From an uncultured Collinsella sp. (GTDB lineage Bacteria > Actinomycetota > Coriobacteriia > Coriobacteriales > Coriobacteriaceae), in assembly GCA_937896835.1 (NCBI GenBank), contig CALBOJ010000018.1, positions 1 through 23,546 on the forward strand: a DNA stretch of 23,546 bases, read 5' to 3'. Below the pieces are notes generated by a model. It worked only from the letters and a program-made list of their open reading frames with translations. It had not been told where the DNA came from and ran no database searches. The position numbers were made by a program, and so were the translations under genes. Below are positions 7,192 through 15,112 of this stretch, piece after piece. How positions within the stretch are numbered: the stretch's first letter is position 1; each line of letters starts with the position of its first letter.

Positions 7192-7956
7192 ATGGCCGGA
7201 AGACGCGAAAAATTACGCCGTGTTGGGATCATCCCCGAATATCGCGGCTTTACCCCCGACGGCCTTGCCAGCGGAGATGCCATCGACATGACGGTCGACG
7301 AACTCGAGGCGCTGCGCCTGTGCGACCTGGAAGGCCTTAACCAAGAGGCAGTCGCACAGCAGATGGGCATCGCGCGCGCCACGGTGGCGGCCATTTGCAG
7401 CCGAGCGCATCGCAAGGTGGCAAACGCGCTGGTAAATGGTCGGGCGCTCATCATCGAAGGCGGCAATATCGCGTACTCCCCCATCAACACGACAACGGCC
7501 GCATGGCCAGCAAAGGAGGTCGACACCATGAGGGTGGCAACCACGTACGACAACGGCAACATCTTTATGCACTTTGGCCGCAGCGAGCAGTTCAAGATCT
7601 ACGACATTCAGGATGGCAAGGTACTCAACGAGCAGGTCGTGGGCACCGGCGGCACCGGCCACGGTGCCCTTGCGGGCCTGCTCGCCAACGGCGGCGTGGA
7701 CACGCTCATCTGCGGCGGCATCGGCGGTGGCGCTATCAACGCACTTGCCCAAGCCGGCATCACGGTATACGCAGGTGCCCAGGGCAGCTGCAACGCGTGC
7801 GTCAAGGCCCTTATCGCCGGCACGCTCGCACAGAACGGCGAGGCCACGTGCGGCTGCCACGGCCACGACCACGAGCACGCCCAAGAGCATGGCAATTCCT
7901 GCAGCTGCCACGGCCATCACGAGCACGAGGGCCACGAGGGCTGCGGCTGCCACTAA
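7192..7956 (+). CDS. DUF134 helix-turn-helix / NifX-NifB-type metal-cofactor-binding fusion protein with Cys/His-rich tail
   Basis: Fusion of 254 residues. Residues 1-92 are a DUF134 DNA-binding domain: RRVGIIPEYRGFTPDG, VDELEALRLCDLEGLNQEAVAQQMG and ARATVAAICSRAHRKVANALVNG give a sigma-70 region 4-like helix-turn-helix. A linker (93-112) joins a dinitrogenase iron-molybdenum cofactor-binding (NifX/NifB C-terminal) domain at 113-215, with FGRSEQFKIYD, TGGTGHGA, ICGGIGGGAINAL and GAQGSCNACVKAL. Residues 220-254 hold 6 Cys and 11 His, suggesting metal binding. AAGGAG lies five bases before ATG 7192. Inside, AGGAGG (7514-7519) sits eight bases before codon 113 (ATG at 7528), so a free cofactor-binding domain may also be made. 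No nitrogenase genes are present, so a role in Fe-S or metal sensing is likelier than nitrogen fixation. The exact function is unknown. Confidence 0.9.
   Translation: MAGRREKLRRVGIIPEYRGFTPDGLASGDAIDMTVDELEALRLCDLEGLNQEAVAQQMGIARATVAAICSRAHRKVANALVNGRALIIEGGNIAYSPINTTTAAWPAKEVDTMRVATTYDNGNIFMHFGRSEQFKIYDIQDGKVLNEQVVGTGGTGHGALAGLLANGGVDTLICGGIGGGAINALAQAGITVYAGAQGSCNACVKALIAGTLAQNGEATCGCHGHDHEHAQEHGNSCSCHGHHEHEGHEGCGCH
7512..7530 (+). promoter_or_regulatory. Internal ribosome binding site and start within the fusion gene
   Basis: AAAGGAGGT at 7512-7520 followed by ATG at 7528-7530, which is exactly the first residue of the NifX-like domain. This could yield a 142-residue second product in the same frame. 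Confidence 0.6.
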
Positions 7957-8018
7957 CGGCACGGCACCGCGAGCTCGGGGCACGACGCTGAACGCAACCC
8001 AACAATCAAAGCCAACGA

Positions 8019-8052
8019 CAAAGGCCACCCGGTAGCTTCCGAGTGGCCTTTG
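8019..8052. terminator. Bidirectional terminator between the fusion gene and ffh
   Basis: Ten perfect base pairs (8019-8028 with 8043-8052), then one mismatch, then three more pairs and a 6-base loop. It sits between two convergent stops (7956 and 8077). The outer stem is A-rich on one arm and T-rich on the other, so it can serve either strand, although the U-tracts are short. Confidence 0.7.
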
Positions 8053-8076
8053 CCATATCAAGCTGGAATTACAGCC

Positions 8077-9552
8077 CTATTTCTTATTGCGCATCTGCGC
8101 TTCCATCTGACGCAGCAGATCCATATCGGACTTGGGGCCGCCCATTCCCAGGCCGCCCATGCCGCCCAGACCCATGGCATCCAGACCGGGAATATTGGGC
8201 ATGCGCATCTTTTTGCCCTTCTTACCCTTCTTGCCCTTCTTGCCACCAGCCTGTGCCTGATTGGCCATCGAGCGCATGCGGCCCATCATCTTATTCATCT
8301 CGCCCCACTGCTTCATAAGGCTATTGACCTCGGTGGGGGTCACGCCGGCGCCCTTGGCGATACGGGCGCGACGCTGGCCGTTGATGATGGAGGGACGCAG
8401 GCGCTCCTCCTTGGTCATCGACATGATGATGGCCTCGTTCTTGTCGAAGATGCCCTCGTCCAGGTTGCCGCCCATCTGGTTGAGCGCGCGTTGGCCACCG
8501 GGGAGCATACCCAGAATGCCCTTCATGCCGCCCATCTTCTTGACGGCCTTCATCTGGTCGAGCATGTCGTTCATGGTAAAGCCCTCGCGCAGCATGCGCT
8601 CGGCGGCCTCGAGCTGCTCGGCGTCGGCCGCCTCCTGGGCCTTCTCGATGATGCCGACGACGTCGCCCATGCCCAAGATGCGCTTGGCCATGCGGTCGGG
8701 GTAGAACGGCTCCAGCGAATCGGGCTTCTCGCCCATGCTCACGAACTTGATGGGCTTGCCGGTCACCTGGCGCACGGAAAGCGCGCCACCGCCACGGGCA
8801 TCGCCGTCGAGCTTGGAGATGATCACACCGTCAAAGTCGGTGCGACCGGCGAAGGTCGAGACGACGTTGACGATATCCTGGCCGGTCATGGCATCGACGA
8901 CCATCAGCACCTGATCGGGCTTGACGGCCTTCTTGATGTCCACGGCCTCCTGCATCATCTGCTCGTCGATCTGCAGACGACCGGCGGTATCGACGATGAC
9001 CACGTCGCGCAGGTGGTCGACGGCCTCCTGGATGGCGCCCTTGGCGATATCAACCGGGTGCTCGCCGTCACCACGGAAGACCGGTACGCCGATCTCTCCA
9101 CCGAGCGTGGCCAGCTGGTCGGCGGCGGCGGGACGGTAGACGTCGCACGCGGCGAGCAGCGGCGAGCGGCCCTGCTTCTTGAGCAGGTAGGCCAGCTTTA
9201 CAGCTGCCGTGGTTTTACCGGAGCCCTGAAGGCCCACGAGCATGATGACATTGGGAATGCGGTTGCTAAAGACGAGCTTGCTCTCGGTGGAGCCGAGCAT
9301 CTCGGTGAGCTCGTCGAGCACGATCTTGACGACGTTTTGCGCCGGCGACAGCGACTCCATGACCTCGGCGGTCATGCAGCGCTCCTTGGTCTTGGCGACG
9401 AACTCCTTGACGACCTTGAAGTTGACGTCGGCCTCGAGCAGCGCCATGCGAATGTCGCGCATGGCAGAAGTAATATCGGCCTCGGTCAGCTTACCCTTGC
9501 CACGCAGGCGGTCAAATGTGTCGTTGAGGCGATCGCTCAGAGAATCAAACAC
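8077..9552 (-). CDS. ffh: Signal recognition particle GTPase Ffh (SRP54)
   Basis: Binds signal sequences and SRP RNA and, with FtsY, delivers ribosomes to the Sec translocon. It has 491 residues. Order: N domain 1-95; G domain with GLQGSGKTT at 107-115, CDVYRPAAADQL at 136-147, DTAGR at 188-192 and SKLDGDARGG at 246-255; and a methionine-rich M domain from about 295 to 440 that binds signal sequences and RNA. The C-terminus carries an unusual run of GKKGKK repeats followed by Met/Gly-rich sequence. GTG at 9552 has AAGGAG six bases upstream. It lies ten bases after ftsY and is the last gene of the long cluster, ahead of a terminator. The usual ffh neighbours rpsP-rimM are absent. Confidence 0.97.
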   Translation of the reverse strand: MFDSLSDRLNDTFDRLRGKGKLTEADITSAMRDIRMALLEADVNFKVVKEFVAKTKERCMTAEVMESLSPAQNVVKIVLDELTEMLGSTESKLVFSNRIPNVIMLVGLQGSGKTTAAVKLAYLLKKQGRSPLLAACDVYRPAAADQLATLGGEIGVPVFRGDGEHPVDIAKGAIQEAVDHLRDVVIVDTAGRLQIDEQMMQEAVDIKKAVKPDQVLMVVDAMTGQDIVNVVSTFAGRTDFDGVIISKLDGDARGGGALSVRQVTGKPIKFVSMGEKPDSLEPFYPDRMAKRILGMGDVVGIIEKAQEAADAEQLEAAERMLREGFTMNDMLDQMKAVKKMGGMKGILGMLPGGQRALNQMGGNLDEGIFDKNEAIIMSMTKEERLRPSIINGQRRARIAKGAGVTPTEVNSLMKQWGEMNKMMGRMRSMANQAQAGGKKGKKGKKGKKMRMPNIPGLDAMGLGGMGGLGMGGPKSDMDLLRQMEAQMRNKK

Positions 9553-9562
9553 TAGTCACTCC

Positions 9563-10480
9563 TTAGTTGGACTCGCCCACCAGGGCGCGGCAGAAATCTT
9601 TGGCATTGAACTCCTGCAGGTCATCAACCTGCTCGCCCACGCCCACGCGCAGGATCGGGAGCTTGAGCTTCTCGGCCACAGCCATGGCGATGCCACCCTT
9701 AGCCGTGCCGTCGAGCTTAGTCATGATAATACCGTCCAGGCCCAGCGCCTCGTTAAACTCGAGCGCCTGGTTCAGACCGTTTTGGCCTGTTGCGGCATCG
9801 ATTACTAGGACGACCGAGACGGGCATGGGGCCGGCGGCCATATTGGCGGCGCGCTTACGCGTCACGTTGACCACCTTGGCAAGCTCGCGCATGAGCTCGG
9901 GGCTCGTGTGCAGACGGCCGGCAGTGTCGATAAGCACCAGGTCGCTGCCGCGCTTGTCGGCCTCATCGAGCACGTCATAGCACACGCTCGCCGGATCGGA
10001 GCCGCGGTCGCGCTTGATGACGGGAACGCCGGCGCGCTGGCCCCACACATCGAGCTGCTCGATGGCGGCGGCGCGGAAGGTATCGGCCGAACCGATCACG
10101 ACGTTCTTGCCGCGGGCAGCCATAGCGCTCGCGATCTTGCCGACCGTCGTGGTCTTGCCGGCACCGTTAATACCCACAAACAGCACGCAGCTCGGCGTGT
10201 CGGAGAACGGATCGCGCTCGGCGGGCACAAAATGCTGCTCGAGCTGCTCGGCCAGGGCGCGACGGAGTTGCGGAGCGGTCTTGAGGTTCTTCTTGGCCGC
10301 GGTATCGCGCAGGTCATCGGAGACCTGAATGGCGACCTCGGCGCCCATGTCACCCATGACGAGGGTGTCCTCTAGATCCTCCCAAAAATCCTCATCGACC
10401 TCGCCGCCAAAGTAAAAGACCTCGTTGAGGGCCTCGCGGCTGCGCTCAAGTCCGCGCGAGAGAGCATCGAAGAATCCCAT
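9563..10480 (-). CDS. ftsY: Signal recognition particle receptor FtsY
   Basis: Membrane-associated GTPase that docks the SRP-ribosome complex by forming a twin with Ffh. It has 305 residues and lacks the long acidic N-terminal A domain of Escherichia coli FtsY; a short amphipathic start (GFFDALSRGLERSREAL) could contact the membrane. Seen: GINGAGKTTTVGK at 103-115, SADTFRAAAIEQL at 131-143, DTAGR at 185-189, TKLDGTAKGG at 254-263. Its ATG shares one base with the smc stop (TAATG), which points to translational coupling. It is followed after ten bases by ffh, so both halves of the targeting machine come from one transcript. Confidence 0.97.
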   Translation of the reverse strand: MGFFDALSRGLERSREALNEVFYFGGEVDEDFWEDLEDTLVMGDMGAEVAIQVSDDLRDTAAKKNLKTAPQLRRALAEQLEQHFVPAERDPFSDTPSCVLFVGINGAGKTTTVGKIASAMAARGKNVVIGSADTFRAAAIEQLDVWGQRAGVPVIKRDRGSDPASVCYDVLDEADKRGSDLVLIDTAGRLHTSPELMRELAKVVNVTRKRAANMAAGPMPVSVVLVIDAATGQNGLNQALEFNEALGLDGIIMTKLDGTAKGGIAMAVAEKLKLPILRVGVGEQVDDLQEFNAKDFCRALVGESN

Positions 10481-13400
10481 TATGCATTCACGACCTTTCC
10501 GGTTTCGCGATCAAGTTTTTGCGAGACGACGCGGCTGACGCCGTCGGCTTGCATCGAGACGCCGTAGAGGACGTCAGCGTCCTCCATAGTACGGCGCTGA
10601 TGCGAGATAACCAAGAGCTGCGTATCGGAACGCAAAACATCGAGCGCGCCGATGAGCTTGGACAGGTTGGCGTCATCGAGCGCCGCCTCGACCTCGTCCA
10701 GCACATAGAACGGCACCGTACGCGTGCGATACACGGCAAAGAGCAAGGCGAGCGCCGTCAGGCTCTTCTCGCCGCCCGACATGAGCATCATCTTGGTGAT
10801 GCGCTTGCCGCGCGGCTGCGCCACGACCTCGATGCCCGTCTCGGCAGGATGCTCGGGGTCGGTCATCTCCAGATGCGCCTGGCCACCCGGGAACAGCATG
10901 GCGAAGATCTCGCGGAAGTTCGCATCGACCTTCTCAAAGGTCACCAGGAAGGCTTTACGCATCTTACGGTCAATGGCCACGGTAATCTTGGTGAGCGCCT
11001 TGCGCGCGCTCTCCAGATCGGCCAGCTGCTCCTCGATATAATCGGCGCGGCGCTTGAGCTGCTCGTACTCCTCCATCGCAACCTGGTTCACAGGGCCCAG
11101 GTTGTTGATCTGACGCACGAGCTGGTTGAGCTCGCGCTCGGCGGCGTCGCGGTCGGTGGGCGCAGGAAGCATGAGAGCTTCCTCGAGCACCGTGGTGCCA
11201 TCGGCGGTAATGGCCTTGATGGCCGCCTCTACCTGCACCTCGAGTTTGCCGCGTGCGACCTTGAACTCGTTTTGCGTCGCCGTGGCGGCATCGACCCGCT
11301 CCTTGGCGCGGGAGACCTCGGCCTTGGCGTCCTCGATGGTCTTCTTGAGCGAGGCCGAGTCCGCCTCCTCGAGCGAAGCCTGGTCACGCAGGCGCGCGGC
11401 CCAATCCGACGCGCGCTCCAGCAGGGCCGAATAGCGCTCGTGCATGGGGTCGACGCGCAGGCGCAGCAACTCGAGCGAGCGCGAGGCCTGGCGTGTTCCG
11501 CGGATACGGCGGTCGATGCCCTCCAGACGATGCTCAAGATCGGGCACGCGGCCCTTCAGCGAACGCAGGCGCTCGCTCGTCTGAGCCAGGCGGACCTTGG
11601 CATCGGCGAGCTTACCGGCTGCCTCAGAATCGTCACGGCGCACGCGATCGAGCTCATCGTTGGCTTCGGCAATCTGAAGACCAAGGTCGCTTGCCTGCGC
11701 ACGGGCCTCGTCGCGCGAACGGGTGAGCTCGTCAACGCGCGGACGCGCAGCGCGGACGGCCTCGGCGGCCTGCTCGCGGCGCTTCGAGATGCGCACGCGC
11801 TCGACCTCGGCATTGTTGGCGCTTTGCTCCAAGCGGCCGATCTCGGAAAGCAGCGAGCGGCGCTCGCCCTCAAGACGGGCGATCTCGCCGGCGGCATCGC
11901 CCTCGGCGGCACGCGCCTCCTCGACGGCCGCATTGGCCTCGACGACCTGGTCTGACACATGCTCAAACACGGCAGCCAGATCGGGCTCCAGGCCCTCTAA
12001 CTCGCGAATGCGACGCTTGCGCTCCAAGGCACCCGAAGCCTCGCCGGCATCGAGCCCCACGCGCACCAGGCCGCCACAGCTCACGCGGGCGCCATCGGGA
12101 GTCACGTAGGTCACACCGTCAACGACTGGTGCCGCCAGCGCGGCGGCCAAGTCATCGACCACGTAATAGCCGCCGAGCAGGGCCTCGACAACCGGGCCAT
12201 AACCGGAGCGCACGGACAGACGATCGACCAGACGCGAACCGGCAGCACCCTTAGCAGCAGCACCGCCGCTCACGCCGCGCGCCATCAGCAGCGCCTCGCC
12301 CGAGGCCTTCTTTTGGTCCAGAGCCGCACGACCGGCGCGCTCAAGCGTAGCGGCATCATCAAACAAAAGAGCATCGATATCGCCAGAAAGCAGCTGCTCG
12401 ACCAGGCCCTCGAGCTCACGAGGAGCCTCGAGCACGTCGCCCAGACGACCCGAGACATCATCGCCCAGCGCACCCATCAGACGGCTCACCAGCGGCGAGC
12501 TGTCTGCCATGCGGGCATCGAGCTTCTTTTGGCTCGCGAGCTCAGAGCGAACCTCGGACAGTTTGTTGCGCGCCTCGCTCTCGCGATTACGCAAGTCCTT
12601 CAACGCCGCACGAGCGACCTCGGTGGCCTCACGCGCATCGACCTGGGCTTGACGGGCCTGATCGAGCGCGCCTTCGAGCTCCTCAGCGCGGTCGCGACGG
12701 CTCTCGAGCGAGGCCGTGACCTCCTCGAGCTGCTCGTCGATCTGCTCCAGGCGCGAGGCGTACATGTTGTCCTCGACCTCGGCGTTGCTCAGCGAGTCCT
12801 TCACCTTGGCAAGCTCGAGCGCGGCGTTGTCGGCCACACGCTGCACATCGCGCTGCTCGCGCGTGAGCTGCGAAATCTGATTGTCAAGCGCAACGCGACG
12901 CTCGTGGAGCTGGGCGGCAGCAGGACCGGCGGCGTCAACGTCGGACTGGGCCTGCATGTGCGCACCGGTCACCTCCTCAAGCTGGGCACGTGCATCCTCG
13001 AGCTCCTCGACAACGCGACGACGCTGATGCTCGGAGCTCGAGATCTGGCCGCGCATGTCGGACAGGCGCGACACCATGTTGTGGCCCTTTTCCTCGAGCA
13101 GGCGCATATCGGAATTGATGCGGCCGACCACGTCTTGCATATGGCGGCGCTGCTCGCCCAGATCGCCCACAAACAGGCCCTTTTCCTCGAGCATAACCTG
13201 GAGCTTCTCGAGCTCGCGCTCTTTCTCACCCAGGCGGTACTGCGCGAGCTCCAGCTCGGCGGCGCCCTCCTTAGAGCGGCTCTCCAAGTCGTTCCACTGC
13301 GACTGCAGCGAACGAAGCTCGTCGACGGCCAGCATCTGCGTAAGCTCGTTCGCGCGCGAGGACAGCTCTTTGTACTTGCGCGCGCGATCGACCTGACGCT

Positions 13401-14016
13401 CCAGCGGCCGCAGCTGGCGGGCGATCTCCTTATTGATGTCGCGGGCACGGGTCAGGTGCTCGTCCATCGACTTGATCTTTTTGAGCGCACGCTCCTTACG
13501 GCGCTTGTGCTTGGAGATGCCGGCAGCCTCCTCAATAAGAGCGCGGCGCTCCTCGGGGCGGCTCTGCAAAATGGCATCGAGCTTGCCCTGGCTGATGATG
13601 GAATGCGTATCCTTGCCCAGGCCCGAATCGTGCAGGATGTCCTGAATGTCCATCAGGCGGCACGGGCTCGAGTTGATGAGGTACTCACTCTCGCCCGAGC
13701 GATACATGCGGCGGGTGATAGCCACCTCTTCAAAGTCGACGGGAAGCATATGGTCCGAGTTGTCGAGCACCAGCGTAACCTCGGCCACACCCACCGGCTT
13801 GCGCGCCGACGAGCCCGAGAAGATGACATCCTCCATGGCCTGGCCGCGCAGCTGCTTGGCGCTCTGCTCGCCCAGGACCCACAGAATCGAGTCGGAGATG
13901 TTCGATTTTCCCGAGCCGTTGGGACCGACGATGACGGTCAGGCCAGGCTCAAATGACATATGGGCGCGGTCGGCAAACGACTTGAACCCTTTGAGCGTGA
14001 GGGACTTGAGATACAC
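10480..14016 (-). CDS. smc: Chromosome segregation protein SMC
   Basis: Core ATPase of the bacterial condensin that loops and segregates the chromosome. It has 1178 residues, full length. Seen: Walker A GPNGSGKS at 31-38; a first coiled coil from about 170 to 500; a hinge at about 505-665 rich in Gly/Ala; a second coiled coil to about 1000; ABC signature MSGGEKSLTALALLFA from 1079; and Walker B FYVLDEVEAALDD at 1103-1115. GTG at 14016 has GAGGA five bases upstream. The gene starts ten bases after rnc. The partner genes scpA and scpB are not in this window. Confidence 0.98.
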   Translation of the reverse strand: MYLKSLTLKGFKSFADRAHMSFEPGLTVIVGPNGSGKSNISDSILWVLGEQSAKQLRGQAMEDVIFSGSSARKPVGVAEVTLVLDNSDHMLPVDFEEVAITRRMYRSGESEYLINSSPCRLMDIQDILHDSGLGKDTHSIISQGKLDAILQSRPEERRALIEEAAGISKHKRRKERALKKIKSMDEHLTRARDINKEIARQLRPLERQVDRARKYKELSSRANELTQMLAVDELRSLQSQWNDLESRSKEGAAELELAQYRLGEKERELEKLQVMLEEKGLFVGDLGEQRRHMQDVVGRINSDMRLLEEKGHNMVSRLSDMRGQISSSEHQRRRVVEELEDARAQLEEVTGAHMQAQSDVDAAGPAAAQLHERRVALDNQISQLTREQRDVQRVADNAALELAKVKDSLSNAEVEDNMYASRLEQIDEQLEEVTASLESRRDRAEELEGALDQARQAQVDAREATEVARAALKDLRNRESEARNKLSEVRSELASQKKLDARMADSSPLVSRLMGALGDDVSGRLGDVLEAPRELEGLVEQLLSGDIDALLFDDAATLERAGRAALDQKKASGEALLMARGVSGGAAAKGAAGSRLVDRLSVRSGYGPVVEALLGGYYVVDDLAAALAAPVVDGVTYVTPDGARVSCGGLVRVGLDAGEASGALERKRRIRELEGLEPDLAAVFEHVSDQVVEANAAVEEARAAEGDAAGEIARLEGERRSLLSEIGRLEQSANNAEVERVRISKRREQAAEAVRAARPRVDELTRSRDEARAQASDLGLQIAEANDELDRVRRDDSEAAGKLADAKVRLAQTSERLRSLKGRVPDLEHRLEGIDRRIRGTRQASRSLELLRLRVDPMHERYSALLERASDWAARLRDQASLEEADSASLKKTIEDAKAEVSRAKERVDAATATQNEFKVARGKLEVQVEAAIKAITADGTTVLEEALMLPAPTDRDAAERELNQLVRQINNLGPVNQVAMEEYEQLKRRADYIEEQLADLESARKALTKITVAIDRKMRKAFLVTFEKVDANFREIFAMLFPGGQAHLEMTDPEHPAETGIEVVAQPRGKRITKMMLMSGGEKSLTALALLFAVYRTRTVPFYVLDEVEAALDDANLSKLIGALDVLRSDTQLLVISHQRRTMEDADVLYGVSMQADGVSRVVSQKLDRETGKVVNA

Positions 14017-14026
14017 GGTTCCTCGC

Positions 14027-14752
14027 TTAAACAGGCTTCTTGTTGAGAATCACGCCGTTGGTGGTGTAGCCCATGCGGTCGAGCGCCTCGAGCGCAGCGG
14101 CTCCCTCGGCCTCCTTCTTGGAGGAACCAGTGCCGCGGCCTTGACGAATACCGTCGATGAGCACCACAGCGGTAAAGGTGGGCGCATGCGCGGGGCCCTC
14201 GGAGCCGACCAGCTTATACGCGGGAGGCTCGTGGCCGTCTGCCTGCACGCACTCCTGCAAGAACGACTTGGGGTTCGCGGGGTGCTCGGCACGCTCGGAG
14301 GCCAGGTGCGGCTTGAGCGTACGGTGGATGAACTCCGCCGCCGCATCCCAACCGGCATCCAGATACAACGCACCCACGAGCGACTCGTAGACGTTCTCGA
14401 GCGCCGAATGCAGGCCGCGGGCGCCGGTACCGGTCTCGGAGGCACCAAAGATGATGATGTCGTCGATACCCAGTTCGTGCGACACCTCGGACAGCGTAGC
14501 GCCCGAGACAAGGGACACCTTCAGGCGCGTGAGCTTACCCTCGTCAAACTCGGGATAGGACTCAAAGAGCGAACGGGCCACCACGGCGCCCAAAATGGAA
14601 TCGCCCAAAAACTCAAGGCGCTCATAGCTGGCAGAGACCGGCTGACCCTCGACGGCCGAGGGATGCGTGAGCGCCGCGCGCAGCAGCACCTTATTATTGA
14701 ACTCATGGCCCAGAATCTCCTGGGCGCGCGTGAGTCGTTCAGACAAAGCCAA
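14027..14752 (-). CDS. rnc: Ribonuclease III
   Basis: Double-stranded RNA endonuclease that processes rRNA precursors. It has 241 residues. The N-terminal nuclease domain has the signature ERLEFLGDS at 44-52 (acidic Glu47, Asp51) and SALENVYESLVGALYLDAG at 116-134; the double-stranded RNA-binding domain covers about 160-230. The residue matching the metal ligand Asp114 of Escherichia coli appears to be Asn120, while the essential glutamate is kept as Glu123. Translation starts at TTG 14752: AGGAGG at 14761-14766, inside the end of acpP, lies eight bases upstream, and no ATG fits. Only three bases separate it from the acpP stop. Confidence 0.96.
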   Translation of the reverse strand: MALSERLTRAQEILGHEFNNKVLLRAALTHPSAVEGQPVSASYERLEFLGDSILGAVVARSLFESYPEFDEGKLTRLKVSLVSGATLSEVSHELGIDDIIIFGASETGTGARGLHSALENVYESLVGALYLDAGWDAAAEFIHRTLKPHLASERAEHPANPKSFLQECVQADGHEPPAYKLVGSEGPAHAPTFTAVVLIDGIRQGRGTGSSKKEAEGAAALEALDRMGYTTNGVILNKKPV

Positions 14753-14755
14753 GAC

Positions 14756-14998
14756 TTAGGCCTCCTTGGCGTTTTCAATAGCGTCGACAGCGTCGGCGAC
14801 AGAGTTGAGCGACAGCAGGGTCTCGTCATCGATCTCGAGGTCGAACTCGTCCTCGATGGCCGTCACCAGCTGCAGACGCTCGAGCGAATCGGCATCGAGA
14901 TCGTCAAAAGTGGTCTCGTCGCTAATGTCGGCGACATCGACACCCAGCACGTCAGCGGCGACTTCGGCGATCTTATCGAAGATTTCGGAGCGATCCAT
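14756..14998 (-). CDS. acpP: Acyl carrier protein
   Basis: Small acidic carrier that holds growing fatty acids on a 4'-phosphopantetheine arm. It has 80 residues. The attachment site is Ser38 in DADSLERLQL, followed by the acidic helix AIEDEFDLEIDDE that docks partner enzymes. AGAGGA precedes ATG 14998. It lies between plsX and rnc, the common order in Firmicutes and Coriobacteriia, and is preceded by a hairpin in the gap to plsX. The pantetheine donor pathway is represented nearby by coaD. Confidence 0.97.
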   Translation of the reverse strand: MDRSEIFDKIAEVAADVLGVDVADISDETTFDDLDADSLERLQLVTAIEDEFDLEIDDETLLSLNSVADAVDAIENAKEA

Positions 14999-15040
14999 AG
15001 CGCTTCCTCTCGTATGTCATGGAACACAACACAACACGGC

Positions 15041-15072
15041 AATCGGAGCCGCGTTGCAATACGGCTCCGATT
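15041..15072. repeat. Hairpin between plsX and acpP
   Basis: Eleven perfect base pairs (15041-15051 with 15062-15072) around a 10-base loop, in the 114-base gap. There is no U-run on the minus strand, so it is more likely an mRNA stability, processing or attenuation element than a full terminator. A -10-like TAGAAT (plus 15070-15075) overlaps its upstream arm. Confidence 0.65.
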
Positions 15073-15112
15073 CTACCCCACGCGGTACAGGTTGAGCCAC
15101 GTAACGCGGCCT

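Noticed and set aside
7026..7595. 570-base in-frame upstream extension of thyA
   Set aside because: It is antisense to the DUF134 coding sequence, and the ATG at 7025 has a strong ribosome binding site and the expected protein start.
7849..7956. Repeated GGCCACGACCACGAG-like units, considered as a short tandem or CRISPR-like repeat
   Set aside because: They are codons for the Cys/His-rich tail, with no regular spacer or repeat length.
7192..7956. Nitrogen fixation gene
   Set aside because: Only the cofactor-binding domain is shared with NifX/NifB. There is no radical-SAM NifB domain and no nif gene nearby; such domains are common in anaerobes without nitrogenase.
8050..9555. 501-residue plus-strand open frame opposite ffh
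   Set aside because: His/Leu-rich shadow of ffh, with no ribosome binding site or domain of its own.
12313..13956. 547-residue plus-strand open frame opposite smc
   Set aside because: Shadow of the SMC coiled coil; composition reflects the reverse complement of Glu/Ala/Arg codons.
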